This document shows, in pieces, positions 1 through 8,546 of a DNA stretch of 37,205 nt. The stretch's first letter is position 1, and the number at the start of each line of letters is the position of its first letter. A model generated the notes under the pieces. It worked only from the letters and a program-made list of their open reading frames with translations. It searched no databases and was not told the origin of the DNA. The DNA comes from Deltaproteobacteria bacterium (GTDB lineage Bacteria; Myxococcota_A; Polyangia; Polyangiales; Ga0077539): positions 1-37,205 of the forward strand of contig JACRDB010000096.1 in assembly GCA_016218725.1 (NCBI GenBank), written 5' to 3'. The translations under genes were made by a program, and so were the position numbers.

Positions 1-82
1 CAGGCGAAGTCCGAGCTCCGCTCCGCCTTGGAGGAACGGTCCCGACCAGACCGCAACGTGATGGCGCTTAACGCCTATGGGG
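1..82. repeat. Left copy of an 82-bp inverted repeat shared by both window edges
   Basis: Bases 1-82 recur in reverse complement at 37077-37158 with only 3 mismatches. Positions 1-19 and 26-82 are identical and the differences fall in 20-25. The shared stretch contains a small hairpin-like core (GGCGCTTAACGCC). Both copies lie at the extreme ends of the window and read inward, which is what a contig broken at a dispersed repeat would look like. It could instead be the ends of a large mobile or invertible segment, but no transposase or recombinase gene is present. Confidence 0.9.
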
Positions 83-135
83 CCGGGGGGGCGAGGTCAC
101 CGCGGAGAGACGCTCTCGAAATTGGCCCTAACTGA
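1..135 (+). CDS. Partial open frame, C-terminal end, unknown product
   Basis: A frame is open from the window edge to a TGA at 133-135 and reads QAKSELRSALEERSRPDRNV followed by MALNAYGAGG. The matching frame in the right-edge repeat reads QAKSELPGALEERSRPDRNV and MALNAYGG, so the same residues are encoded twice before the two copies diverge. I do not recognise the family. It may be the 3' end of a repeated gene, or a non-coding repeat that happens to be open. The few differences between copies change amino acids (RS versus PG), so there is no synonymous-substitution signal for coding. No start codon is visible inside the window. Confidence 0.25.
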   Translation, partial: QAKSELRSALEERSRPDRNVMALNAYGAGGARSPRRDALEIGPN

Positions 136-179
136 GGGGCCTTGGCCCTAAGCCCAGCGCCCCAAAGGGGCGCCGCGAG

Positions 180-1298
180 TCAGGGCGCGGCGACCAGCAC
201 AGGTGACAGGGTGGTCAACCCTGGGGACCTTCCCCAGCACCACAGGGTCCCGCCGCGGCGAACCATGCACGCACCACCGGCTCCAGCGTGTACGGACACC
301 GCGTCGCGGAACCCACCCACGCCGTGCACCACCAACCCGTCTCCTCCCAACATGCCCGTACCGTTATAGCCCCAGCACGAAACCGTAGCGTCCTCGAGCC
401 TCGCGCAGGTGAAGTATTGGCCTACGGACAGCGCGCTGACCGCGGACGGCCGAGGCGCTGGCGAGAACTCCAACGCGTTGTGAGCGGCGAGATAGCCGCG
501 ACAGTGCACAACTCCGGCGTCGTCGCGCAGGCACAGCCCGCCATGACCCACGGAGAGATCCACCACCGCGAAGGGCACCGGCAAGATCCCGGGCCGCGTC
601 GGATCCTCGCCGACGATCGCGGTCGGCTCCATCAGGGAGCCCCAGCACTGGACACGCCGGTCACTCTGGAGCACGCACGCGAGGTTGCCTCCGGCGTCCA
701 GCGCCACGGCCCTCGCCGACAACGTGACGCGAACGGGACGCTCCGAAGCGTTCCGGGTACCATCGCCAAGCTGGCCCGCGTAATTATGTCCCCAGCAGGA
801 GACCTCACCCTCCGACCCCAGCGCACATGCAGAAAAGGCCCCAGCCTCGACGCGCACCACGCCGGTCAGGCCACCGATCACCACCGGGGTCGACCGGATC
901 TCGGGGGGTCCCTCGAAGCCGGTCGGGGTCATGGATCCCCAACAGGCGACGCTGCGGTCCTCCAAGAGAGCGCACACGTGGCGAGTTCCGGCCGTTACCT
1001 GCAAGGCGCGCTGCGGTAGCGGAACCTGGGCAAAGGTCGGGACCGAGGTGAGCACCCCCACGCCGCACTCTCCCGTCGTGTTCGCGCCTCGGCAGAACAC
1101 TCGACCATCCGCCATGAGCACAATGAGGAAGCCCAAGGCGGGCACAACCGCAGCGACGCCTCCAGGCGAGGGCGTATCCGGGGGCAGGGAGGGGACATCG
1201 GTGATGGCTTCCGGGGCGCCGCCGTCCTGTTGGAGGGTCGCCACCGTATTCGCACACGCCAGCGCTGCGATCCCAGTCATCCACGACCAACGCCGCAT
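180..1298 (-). CDS. Secreted RCC1-repeat beta-propeller protein
   Basis: This 372-residue protein carries about seven RCC1-type repeats, each ending in a C-W-G or C-R-G turn (for example CALLEDRSVACWG, CALGSEGEVSCWGHNYAGQLG and CARLEDATVSCWGYNGTG). Such repeats fold into a seven-bladed propeller. Paired cysteines in nearly every blade suggest disulphides and therefore export. The start is placed at the ATG at 1298 because a short hydrophobic segment (MTGIAALACANTV) follows at once and resembles a signal or lipoprotein signal, although the lipobox (A-L-A-C) is imperfect. No good ribosome binding site is visible. The upstream DNA (1299-1320) is unusually AT-rich for this window and could hold the promoter. 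The role is unknown; myxobacteria encode many such extracellular propellers. Propeller call sure, function not. Confidence 0.85.
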   Translation of the reverse strand: MRRWSWMTGIAALACANTVATLQQDGGAPEAITDVPSLPPDTPSPGGVAAVVPALGFLIVLMADGRVFCRGANTTGECGVGVLTSVPTFAQVPLPQRALQVTAGTRHVCALLEDRSVACWGSMTPTGFEGPPEIRSTPVVIGGLTGVVRVEAGAFSACALGSEGEVSCWGHNYAGQLGDGTRNASERPVRVTLSARAVALDAGGNLACVLQSDRRVQCWGSLMEPTAIVGEDPTRPGILPVPFAVVDLSVGHGGLCLRDDAGVVHCRGYLAAHNALEFSPAPRPSAVSALSVGQYFTCARLEDATVSCWGYNGTGMLGGDGLVVHGVGGFRDAVSVHAGAGGACMVRRGGTLWCWGRSPGLTTLSPVLVAAP

Positions 1299-1413
1299 AA
1301 ACGCAATTAATGCATGCGCGGGGCGAAGCGGCAATCCCTGGCGTCGGGTCAGTCCGAGCTGCGGTCCGAAGTCCGCACCGCGGTGATGCCACCGGCGGCG
1401 CCGTGGCCCTCGC

Positions 1414-2586
1414 TCACCCCTCGCGAAGCACCGCGGAGAGCGCCCCGAGCGCCTCCTCCAGCGCCTCCGGCGGCACCGCCGTGAAGCACAGCCGCACGTA
1501 CTCCGTGAAGTCCTCCCCGCACGCGGTCCCCGGCGTGAGCAGCACCCCGGCGTCCAGGCAGCGCCCCAGGAAGCCCGAGCAGTCTCCCTCGCCCTCCCGC
1601 AACCACCGCCCGACGGGCACGAAGAGGAAGGTCCCGGCCTCCGGCGCGGGCACCCCGAACACCTCTGCCGCGCGCGCCCCCGCCGCCTGGTAGAGCGCCC
1701 GGGCCCGCGACACCCACGCCTCCCCTTCGCGCAGCGCCCTCCCCGCCGCCACCTGCGAGGGCCTCGACGCGCAGTACGTCTGGAAGGTCTGCGCCGCGCG
1801 GATCGCCCCCAGCGCCGAAGGAGGTCCGTGCGTAAAGCCCACCCGGAGCCCCGCCAGGCCGTAGCCCTTGGACAAGGTGTGCGTCGCCACCGCCCGCTCC
1901 CGCAGCGAGGGCCTCGCCCAGAAGGGTGGCTCCGCCGCGGGCGTGAAGTGCAGGTCCTCGTAGGCCTCGTCGGTGAGCACCCAGAGGTCATGGCGCAGGG
2001 CCACACGCTCCAGCGCGTCCAGCGCCCCCCGAGGGAGCACCCTCCCGGTCGGGTTGTTGGGCGTGTTCACGTAGAGCGCCACCGTGCGCGGGGTCACCCT
2101 CGCCTCCAGCGCCGCCTCGGGGTCAAAGCCCGGCTCCCCAAGCCGCGTGTAGAACGGCACCTGCACCGCCACCGCCCCCCGCGCCGCCACGATCCCGCGG
2201 ATCAACGGCCAGTACGGCGAGGGCAGGAGCACCTCGTCGCCAGGATCAAGCAGCGCGCTCGCGACGACAGACAACCCCGAGGTCCCACCGCTCATGACCT
2301 GCACATACATGGGATCCAAGGTAATCCCATATCGCACCTGCACCCGGTTGGTGATGGCCTGGAGGAGCGAGGGGTCTCCTTGCACCGGGGCGTACTGGTG
2401 GAGCCCCGGGTGCGCCTGGGTGGAGAGGGCCTCGCAGCGGGCGCTCTCCAGCGGTTCGAGCCAGGTGTCGCCGACGTGGAGCGGAAAGACCGGCCCCTCG
2501 CGCGCGCGCGCCCGCGCGACCAGCTCGCTGAAGATCCTGTCCGAGAGCTGGCGCGCGGTGGGCGATGTGTGGGGCGGCCGGGGCAC
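1414..2586 (-). CDS. PLP-dependent class I/II aminotransferase
   Basis: This is a 390-residue fold-type I aminotransferase, the usual size for the aspartate/aromatic aminotransferase class. Visible motifs are NTPNNPTG (Asn178 binds PLP), DEAYED (Asp206 and Tyr209), SKGYGLAGLRVGF with Lys240 as the Schiff-base lysine, and a C-terminal Arg in EYVRLCFT that would hold the substrate carboxylate. The substrate cannot be read from sequence. The start is a GTG at 2586, 12 bases after the stop of the lipoprotein gene upstream and without a clear Shine-Dalgarno, which points to coupled translation. It is the last gene of the apparent ffh - lipoprotein - aminotransferase operon. The family is certain; the exact start is less so. 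Confidence 0.9.
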   Translation of the reverse strand: MPRPPHTSPTARQLSDRIFSELVARARAREGPVFPLHVGDTWLEPLESARCEALSTQAHPGLHQYAPVQGDPSLLQAITNRVQVRYGITLDPMYVQVMSGGTSGLSVVASALLDPGDEVLLPSPYWPLIRGIVAARGAVAVQVPFYTRLGEPGFDPEAALEARVTPRTVALYVNTPNNPTGRVLPRGALDALERVALRHDLWVLTDEAYEDLHFTPAAEPPFWARPSLRERAVATHTLSKGYGLAGLRVGFTHGPPSALGAIRAAQTFQTYCASRPSQVAAGRALREGEAWVSRARALYQAAGARAAEVFGVPAPEAGTFLFVPVGRWLREGEGDCSGFLGRCLDAGVLLTPGTACGEDFTEYVRLCFTAVPPEALEEALGALSAVLREG

Positions 2587-2598
2587 GCGGGGCGCGCT

Positions 2599-4032
2599 CT
2601 AGGGCGCTGGCGGACGGCGGGGCGCGGTGCCCGGCGGGCGGCGGGCGCCCTGGGGCTGCACGACCCGGAGCTGCGTGGGGTCGATGCGGGCGGGGATCGC
2701 CGGGCCGTTGCCCGGGATGGCCACCGGCACCGGGGCGTTGGAGGCCCCCACGGGGTTGCCGATGGACGGCGCCACCTGCGGCGCGAGGCCCGGCACCTCC
2801 GCGGCCAGGGTGACGCGCCCGAAGCGCTCCAGGGTGTGGAAGTCCCCGCGGTGCGGCGCGCTCCAGCCCGCGGCGCGGTGGCCGCCGGTCTTGTCCTCGT
2901 CCATGACGAAGAGGTTGAGCCGCAGGGCGTCCCCGGCCACCGGCGGGTTGTGCGGCAGGCCCTGGGAGATGTCCGACCAGGCGATGGCCATCTCCACGGT
3001 GTAGCCCGTGTCCGTGTCGTCGCTGTTGCCGATGGTGCCATTGGTGACCACGCCGCTGCGGTACGCGGGGTTGTAGTCCTTGTGGCCCTCGGGCTGCGGG
3101 TCCCGCGGCGCGTCGTAGCGCGTGTCAAAGCGCTGGTTGCGCGGCGACACCTGCAGCTCGAAGTAGTTCCGCCCGTCGCCGTCGGGGTCCACCATGACCT
3201 CCACGGTGTCGTGCTCCCAGAGGTGGGCGTCGCGCTCCGTGGCCGGGTCCACCAGGTTCTCGTCGGCCACCTCGAAGGCGACGTACAGGTTCTGGTCGTC
3301 CCAGAGCATGCGCGCGCTGGCGTGAGCGTCCGTGGCCCCCGGGGGGTTGCCCGAGCCCGTGTTCACGAGCTGCGGGATGCGCACCGCGCCCGCCCAGGCG
3401 GGCTCGTCCAGCCGCCCGTCGGGGGTGATCGTCCCCGTGGCGCGGCCCACGGTGAGCTCCGCCACCTGCACCCGCACGCCGGTGTTCAGCACCATGGTGC
3501 GCGCCCGGCGCGTGCCGTCGGTCTCGCCCTCGGGGGTGACGGCCATGCGGGCGGTGTCCTTCCAGACGCCCACGTGGATCTTCACCACCGGCGAGTCCCA
3601 GTCCTGCGGCAGCTCGAAGGTCTGCGCGTCCCGGATGAACTCCCCGGCCCGCCAGCGCTCGGGCTGGTACGCCCGGCGCACGTCGCCGATGTTGTCCTCG
3701 TTGGTGCGCGGGCCGTTGGAGTCGTCCAGGTGCGTGAAGAGCCGCCACCCGTCGCCCACCGGGGCCAGGCACTGCCAGTACCAGGTGATGGTCACCCGCT
3801 GCCCGGGGCGCAGCTCCGCCTGGTCGATGTCGTACCCCAGGAGCCGCACCTTGCCGTCCCAGTTGAAGGGCAGCGCATGCTGCGGGTGGGGCTCGGTCCG
3901 CGACGCCACCCGGCGCCGCACGGCCTCCAGCTCCGACTGCGACACGCCCCGAGGGCCGCCCTGCGCCGCGGGCTGCTCCACGCAGGCCCCAGCAAGGGCA
4001 AGCAACATCATCCAACGCGCTACGTTCGTCAT
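2599..4032 (-). CDS. Lipoprotein with CBM9-like carbohydrate-binding domain
   Basis: The 477-residue product begins MTNVARWMMLLALAGACVEQ. The start at 4032 is supported by GAGGAG about 8 bases upstream and by the immediate lipoprotein signal with Cys17. An Ig-like segment follows (GYDIDQAELRPGQRVTITWYWQ). The second half resembles the CBM9/DOMON-like sandwich: DGRLDEPAW, then a WDDQNLYVAFEVADEN strand pair, then DTVEVMVDPDGDGRNYFELQ and GYTVEMAIAW. In known proteins this fold binds sugars, often on outer-membrane or secreted proteins; the ligand here is unknown. The C-terminus is Pro/Arg-rich. It lies 55 bp downstream of ffh on the same strand. A related N-terminal domain appears in the gene on the other side of ffh (5825-7762). 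Confidence 0.82.
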   Translation of the reverse strand: MTNVARWMMLLALAGACVEQPAAQGGPRGVSQSELEAVRRRVASRTEPHPQHALPFNWDGKVRLLGYDIDQAELRPGQRVTITWYWQCLAPVGDGWRLFTHLDDSNGPRTNEDNIGDVRRAYQPERWRAGEFIRDAQTFELPQDWDSPVVKIHVGVWKDTARMAVTPEGETDGTRRARTMVLNTGVRVQVAELTVGRATGTITPDGRLDEPAWAGAVRIPQLVNTGSGNPPGATDAHASARMLWDDQNLYVAFEVADENLVDPATERDAHLWEHDTVEVMVDPDGDGRNYFELQVSPRNQRFDTRYDAPRDPQPEGHKDYNPAYRSGVVTNGTIGNSDDTDTGYTVEMAIAWSDISQGLPHNPPVAGDALRLNLFVMDEDKTGGHRAAGWSAPHRGDFHTLERFGRVTLAAEVPGLAPQVAPSIGNPVGASNAPVPVAIPGNGPAIPARIDPTQLRVVQPQGARRPPGTAPRRPPAP

Positions 4033-4087
4033 CGCTCTCCTCGGTCGGTTGTCCCCCGCGGCGCTCTGGCCCGCTAAGGGGGGCCTC

Positions 4088-5740
4088 TCACTTCCTACGG
4101 TTCTTCTTCCGGGCGTCGCGCTCCTGCTTGCGCTTCGCCTTGTTGCGGTCACCCCCGACGGGCCCCGGCGCGCCGCCCGCGCCACCGAAGCCCCCGAAGG
4201 CCGCGCTCCGGCGCCCGCCCTGCTGGTCCATCAAGAGCTTCATCAGCCCCTCGGGGTCCTGCATCGCCGCGCCGCCGCCCCCCGCCACCGCCGCCTCCAG
4301 CATCTCCTGCGCGATGCTGTTGAACGCCGCGTCGGGGCCCTGCACCTCGATCATCTGCTTGAGCTTGCGCGCCATCGCGAGCTGCTTCGCCCCGGGCATG
4401 CGGGACAAAAACCCCGCCTGCTTGGAGATCCCGCCGATCATGTCGCGCATCATCATGAATTTGGCCACGAGCTCCGCGACCTGCTCCTCCTTCACGCCGC
4501 TGCCCCGGGCCACGCGCGCCACGCGCGAGGGCTGGGTCTTGAACAGGTCCGCGTCCTCGCGCTCCTGCCGGGTCATGGACCCGATCATGGCCTTGACGCG
4601 GTCGAGCTCCCGGTCGTCCAGGTTGGCCTCCGCGGGGACCCCCTCGGGGAAGAAGGGCATCTTCTCCACCAGCTCCTTGAGCGGCCCCATGCGCTGGATC
4701 GTCGAGATCTGCTCGAGGAAATCGTCGAAGGTGAAGCGCCCCTCGAGGATCTTCGACGCGTTGCGCTCGGCCTCCTTCGCGTCGACGACGTCCGTGAAGT
4801 CCTTCATCAGCCCGACGATGTCGCCCATCCCAAGAATGCGCGACGCCATGCCGTCCGGGCGGAAGGGCTCCAGCTTATCGATCCCCTCGCCCACGCCCGC
4901 GAACTTGATCGGGACCCCGGTCACCTCCCGGATGGAAAGCGCCGCGCCGCCGCGGGCGTCGCCGTCCAGCATGGTGAGGGCCACGCCGGTGAGCCCCAGC
5001 ATCTCGTGGAAGGTCTGCGCCGTGCCCAGGGCGTTCTGGCCGATGGACGCGTTCACCACCAACAGAATGTTCTGGGGCTTCACCTCGCCCTTGATCTGGG
5101 CGAGCTCGTTCATCAGCGTGGTGTCAATGGCCAGGCGCCCGGCGGTGTCAAGAATCACCAGGTCCTTCTTCTGGACCTTGGCCACCACCAGGGCCCGGCG
5201 GCACACCTCCACGGGCGTGCTCCCGGGCACCGAGAACACCGGCACGCTCGCCTTCTGGCCCAGCACCGTGAGCTGGTCCACCGCGGCCGGGCGCTGCAGG
5301 TCCGCCGCCACCAGCAGCACCTTCTTGCCGTCCCGGGCGTAGAGCCGGGCCAGCTTGGCGCTGGTGGTGGTCTTGCCCTGGCCCTGGAGCCCCACCATCA
5401 TCACCACCGTGGGAGTGCCCTTCGGGGCCATGCGAAGGTCCGTGTCGTCCGAGGACATCATCGCGATGAGCTCGTCGTGGCACGCCTGGATGAAATGGTC
5501 CCCGGGCTCCACCAGGGCCTTCTGGCCCTGGTGCTCGGCCCGCAGCGCCACCTCCTTGCCCAGGGTGCGATCCTTGACCCGCCCGAGGAAGCGCTTGACC
5601 ACCCCGAGCTCGACGTCGGCCTCCAGGAGCGCCATGCGCACGTCCCTCAGGGCCTGATCGATGTTGTCCCCGGTCAGCTCCGCCTTGCCGGTGAGCCGGG
5701 CCTTGGCGGCCCGGAAGCCCTTGGTCAGCGTCTCAAACAT
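4088..5740 (-). CDS. ffh: Signal recognition particle GTPase Ffh (SRP54)
   Basis: Ffh binds 4.5S RNA and signal sequences and docks ribosomes on FtsY at the inner membrane. The 550-residue protein begins MFETLTKGFRAAKARLTG (N domain), then has the P-loop GLQGQGKTTT (117-126), DLQRPAA, DTAGRL (198-203) and TMLDGDARGGAALS (256-269). The Met-rich M domain contains SRVARVARGSG and KFMMMRDMIGGI. The tail is Gly-rich, then strongly basic, and the protein is about 100 residues longer than typical Ffh. Several usually invariant positions differ: the guanine-recognition TKLD is TMLD, the VDAMTGQDA-like stretch is VNASIGQNA, and the RNA-contacting SRRKRIA-like helix is SRVARVA. The start at 5740 is chosen because the family begins MFxxL; upstream codons are not conserved in style. 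Identity is very secure; the odd residues are discussed as a finding. Confidence 0.96.
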   Translation of the reverse strand: MFETLTKGFRAAKARLTGKAELTGDNIDQALRDVRMALLEADVELGVVKRFLGRVKDRTLGKEVALRAEHQGQKALVEPGDHFIQACHDELIAMMSSDDTDLRMAPKGTPTVVMMVGLQGQGKTTTSAKLARLYARDGKKVLLVAADLQRPAAVDQLTVLGQKASVPVFSVPGSTPVEVCRRALVVAKVQKKDLVILDTAGRLAIDTTLMNELAQIKGEVKPQNILLVVNASIGQNALGTAQTFHEMLGLTGVALTMLDGDARGGAALSIREVTGVPIKFAGVGEGIDKLEPFRPDGMASRILGMGDIVGLMKDFTDVVDAKEAERNASKILEGRFTFDDFLEQISTIQRMGPLKELVEKMPFFPEGVPAEANLDDRELDRVKAMIGSMTRQEREDADLFKTQPSRVARVARGSGVKEEQVAELVAKFMMMRDMIGGISKQAGFLSRMPGAKQLAMARKLKQMIEVQGPDAAFNSIAQEMLEAAVAGGGGAAMQDPEGLMKLLMDQQGGRRSAAFGGFGGAGGAPGPVGGDRNKAKRKQERDARKKNRRK

Positions 5741-5824
5741 GGACCCGCACTTTCGCGGGGTGCGGGTTACCACGGCCCCGGGGGGGCCAGCAACCCCGGG
5801 TAGCCGTTGCTACACTCCCCCGGA

Positions 5825-7762
5825 ATGACCCCCCGCGCCGCCCTGGGTGCCTCCGTCGCGCTCCTCGCCCTGCCCGCCAGGGCGGACACGCCCCTGCGCT
5901 TCAACGACCGAGGGGCGAGCGCCCTGGTCCTCGACGGGCGCCTTCGGGACTGGGCCCCGGTGGCCGAGCTCCTCGCCGTGGACGAGCCCCGGAGCGGCGC
6001 CTCCACCTGGCGCGGCGCCGACGACGCCTCCTTCGGCTTCGCCCTGGCCCGCGACGACGGGGGCCTTTGGCTCGCCGCCGAGGTGCGCGACGACCACCTG
6101 GTGCGCTCTCGCGCCCACGGCCCCCACGACGACGCCCTGGTGCTCACGCTCTGCCTCCCCTCGGGCGCCCGCCCCGTGGTCCGGGAGCTCACCTTCCTCC
6201 CCGGCGAGCCCGGTGCCTACGCCGGGGTCGTGCGCAGCAACGGCAGGGCCATCCCCAGCGCCCGAATCGTCGAAGAGGACCTCCCCGGCCGCACGGGCTT
6301 CACCCTGGAGGCCTTTGTCCCCTGGGGGGCCATGCCCGAGGTGAGGGACGGCCAGGCGAGCCTCCGGGGCACCCTCGGGTACCGCGACGCCGACGCGGGC
6401 GGGGGCGTGACCCTCGTGGCCACGGGCCCCGGCAGCGCCCAGAGCCCCGCGCTCCTGCCACCCTTCGCGGGGAGCGTGGGCACCGTCGGGCCCGCCAACC
6501 TCCTTCAACGCTTCCAGCTAGATCGGGGCCTCGGGACCGTGCCGCCGGTCTTTGACCGCGGCGTGGACCTCACCGGCGACCGCGTCCAGGAGCGGGTGGT
6601 GGTCTTCCCGCAGTACCTCCTGGCCTTTGGCCCCGGGATCGCCAGCGGCGCAAGCTACGCCTGGGCCGAGCTCCCCTCGCGCCGCGCCGAGGACGTCCTG
6701 GAGACGCTCCTCCGGGACTTCAACGGCGACGGCCGCCCCGACGTCGGGCTCCGGGTGAGGGTCTCCGCCGGGGCCTTCGAGCGCGAGCTCCTGCTGCTCT
6801 ACGGCCTCGGCGCCGGCGGGAGCCTGGAGCGCTGGTTCGCCCACGAGCTCGGCCGCTCCTCGGGCGCGAGCCGCCTTGTCAACACTGTAGCCTATCCCGC
6901 CGGCGGACGGCTGCGCATGTCCTTTGAGAGCGTCCAGGGCTTTACAGCTACAACGTTTCCTGGCGCCACCGAGGCCGGGGTGGAGCCCCCCTTGAGCCCC
7001 TGGGGCCCCGCCCGTCAGCGGGTGTACGCCTGGAGCGCCGCCGCCCGGGGCTTCACCCTGGAGAGCCAGGTCGCCAACCCCGCGGCCCCCGCGGCTCCAG
7101 CGCCGTCGGGTCCCTCGGCGCCCCTGCAGCCACCCGCCGGGGCGCCGGACGTCACGGGTGTCCTGGCGCTCTTCCGCCAGCGGGAGCACGTCCCCGAGGG
7201 CGCCAGGCCCGAGCACCGCGCCGTGGGCGACGTGGCCGAGGACCCCACCCCCGAGGAGGTGCTGGTCTTCGGTCGGGTGCTCCTGGTGGTGGGCACCCGC
7301 TACCAGGGGGGCCGGAGCTACTACACCATGACCCTCCCGATGAGCGACGGGGACACGGTGCTCTCGGTGCAGCTCGCGGACCTGACGGGCGAGGGCCGCG
7401 CCGAGGCCTGCGTGCGCGTGCGCCGCGCCACCACCGCGAGGGTCCAGGGCACCGACCTCCAGGTCCAGCGGGAGAACCTGCTCGTCTACTCCTTTGAGCC
7501 GCCGCACCGAGGGAGGATCTTCGCCGCCGAGGTCAGCCGCCGCGTCGGCGTGGACACCATCGAGAACCGTGTGCGCATGCCCCCGCGGGGCTCCATGGAC
7601 CTCGTGCTGGAAGCGGGTACGGCCCGCGGCTGGACCGTCGCGAACTACCCCTTCCACGACCAGCCCTCGCCCGGGATCGCCCCGCTCCTGCTGCCCTGGG
7701 ACGCCACCCAACGCCGGGTCACCTACCGCTGGAACGGCACCGCCGTCGAGCGCGCCCCGTGA
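5825..7762 (+). CDS. Secreted protein with N-terminal CBM9-like domain
   Basis: A 645-residue protein beginning MTPRAALGASVALLALPARA, a clear Sec signal with an A-R-A cleavage site. Residues about 25-200 look like a CBM9/DOMON-like sandwich (LDGRLRDWAPVAELL, GGLWLAAEVRDDHLV, GRTGFTLEAFVPWGAM). After this come acidic, propeller-like strands (LRDFNGDGRPDVGLRVRV and QLADLTGEGRAEACVRVR) that resemble degenerate FG-GAP/VCBS units, interrupted by a Pro/Ala-rich linker near residue 425. It is divergent from ffh with 84 bp between starts. A TGCTACACT at 5809-5817 could be an extended -10 element. The gene ends beside a perfect palindrome. The role is unknown; sugar or polysaccharide binding at the cell surface is an inference from the domain. 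An earlier in-frame ATG (5807) would break the signal peptide. Confidence 0.8.
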   Translation: MTPRAALGASVALLALPARADTPLRFNDRGASALVLDGRLRDWAPVAELLAVDEPRSGASTWRGADDASFGFALARDDGGLWLAAEVRDDHLVRSRAHGPHDDALVLTLCLPSGARPVVRELTFLPGEPGAYAGVVRSNGRAIPSARIVEEDLPGRTGFTLEAFVPWGAMPEVRDGQASLRGTLGYRDADAGGGVTLVATGPGSAQSPALLPPFAGSVGTVGPANLLQRFQLDRGLGTVPPVFDRGVDLTGDRVQERVVVFPQYLLAFGPGIASGASYAWAELPSRRAEDVLETLLRDFNGDGRPDVGLRVRVSAGAFERELLLLYGLGAGGSLERWFAHELGRSSGASRLVNTVAYPAGGRLRMSFESVQGFTATTFPGATEAGVEPPLSPWGPARQRVYAWSAAARGFTLESQVANPAAPAAPAPSGPSAPLQPPAGAPDVTGVLALFRQREHVPEGARPEHRAVGDVAEDPTPEEVLVFGRVLLVVGTRYQGGRSYYTMTLPMSDGDTVLSVQLADLTGEGRAEACVRVRRATTARVQGTDLQVQRENLLVYSFEPPHRGRIFAAEVSRRVGVDTIENRVRMPPRGSMDLVLEAGTARGWTVANYPFHDQPSPGIAPLLLPWDATQRRVTYRWNGTAVERAP

Positions 7763-7766
7763 GCCG

Positions 7767-7785
7767 GGTATACACCGTGTATACC
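7767..7785. terminator. Perfect 19-nt palindrome between convergent genes
   Basis: The sequence GGTATACACCGTGTATACC is a flawless 9-1-9 inverted repeat filling almost the whole gap between the stop at 7760-7762 (+ strand gene) and the stop at 7785-7787 (- strand gene). Its position suggests a bidirectional terminator hairpin. It has no following T tract on either side and only a one-base loop, so it could instead be a dimeric regulator site or a cruciform. Sequence certain, function inferred. Confidence 0.6.
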
Positions 7786-8534
7786 TAGCGCCTCTTGCGG
7801 GCGTCCCTGGGCATCTGGAGCCGGAGCTTGCTGACGTGCGGGGCCTCCGTGGGGGTGCCGTCCACCAGGACCCCTCGGAAGTAGTTCTTCTGCCAGCCCT
7901 GCTTGACGGTCTCCTCGTCGCGGCCGCGGAGCTTCTGGATGAACTGCTCGCGGTTCGAGCGCCACTGCTCGTACTCGGCCTTGAGGTCCTGGTCCTCGTG
8001 GATGCTACGAATGACGGGGCTCACCTCCTGGAGGACGTTGGCCTTGACCAGGTACACATGACAGAAGGGCTCCCCCGCCTCGAAGCGCACGGTGCCCGGC
8101 CGGGTGAAGTGCCAGTTCATGGTGAAGGGGAAGGGCAGCCAGTCCGTCTCGATCACGCCCGTCAGGGCCTGGATGCCGTCCTTGGGGAGGTTCATGGGTC
8201 CGCTGGCCACGGTGTGCCAGCCCGGCTCCGTGCGGAACAGATACCCCGTATGGAACGTCACGATCCCCCGGGCGAAGAACGACTGCACGAAGTGCGTAAG
8301 CTGCTTGAACTGCCCCTCGCCCCGGAAGGTGATGTCCGTGGCGTCCGGGCCGCCGTTCCAGGTGGCCTCGAAGCTGCCGGGGCACAGGAGCTCCCAGCCG
8401 TAGGTGTTGGCGATGGCCAGCGGGAGGCAGCGGTACGGGTGGCGGTGCGGGAACACGTCCATCCACTCGCGGGTGGGCTCCGCGGGGAGGATCTCCGGGG
8501 GGTTCTCCGTGACGGCGAAGAGCTCGAGCTTCAT
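7785..8534 (-). CDS. DUF6065-like family protein of unknown function
   Basis: The 249-residue soluble protein starts MKLELFAVTENPPEILPAEP and contains DVFPHRHPYRCLPLAIANTYGWELLCP, MNLPKDGIQALTGVIETDWLPFPFTMNWHFTRPG and a charged C-terminal helix. From memory this is the pattern of the uncharacterised DUF6065 family; I cannot confirm that by search. There is no signal peptide or membrane segment. It lies 12 bp downstream of the pterin dehydratase gene on the same strand, so the two are probably co-transcribed. Many conserved His, Trp and Cys residues (HRHPYRCL, GWELLCP, NWHFTRPG) could indicate metal or cofactor binding, which is speculation. Its gene ends in the palindrome at 7767-7785. Confidence 0.72.
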   Translation of the reverse strand: MKLELFAVTENPPEILPAEPTREWMDVFPHRHPYRCLPLAIANTYGWELLCPGSFEATWNGGPDATDITFRGEGQFKQLTHFVQSFFARGIVTFHTGYLFRTEPGWHTVASGPMNLPKDGIQALTGVIETDWLPFPFTMNWHFTRPGTVRFEAGEPFCHVYLVKANVLQEVSPVIRSIHEDQDLKAEYEQWRSNREQFIQKLRGRDEETVKQGWQKNYFRGVLVDGTPTEAPHVSKLRLQMPRDARKRR

Positions 8535-8546
8535 GACGGCGCCGCA

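Noticed and set aside
1828..5803. Long plus-strand frames across the aminotransferase, lipoprotein and ffh genes
   Set aside because: They are Arg/His/Pro-rich shadows of minus-strand genes with recognised motifs.
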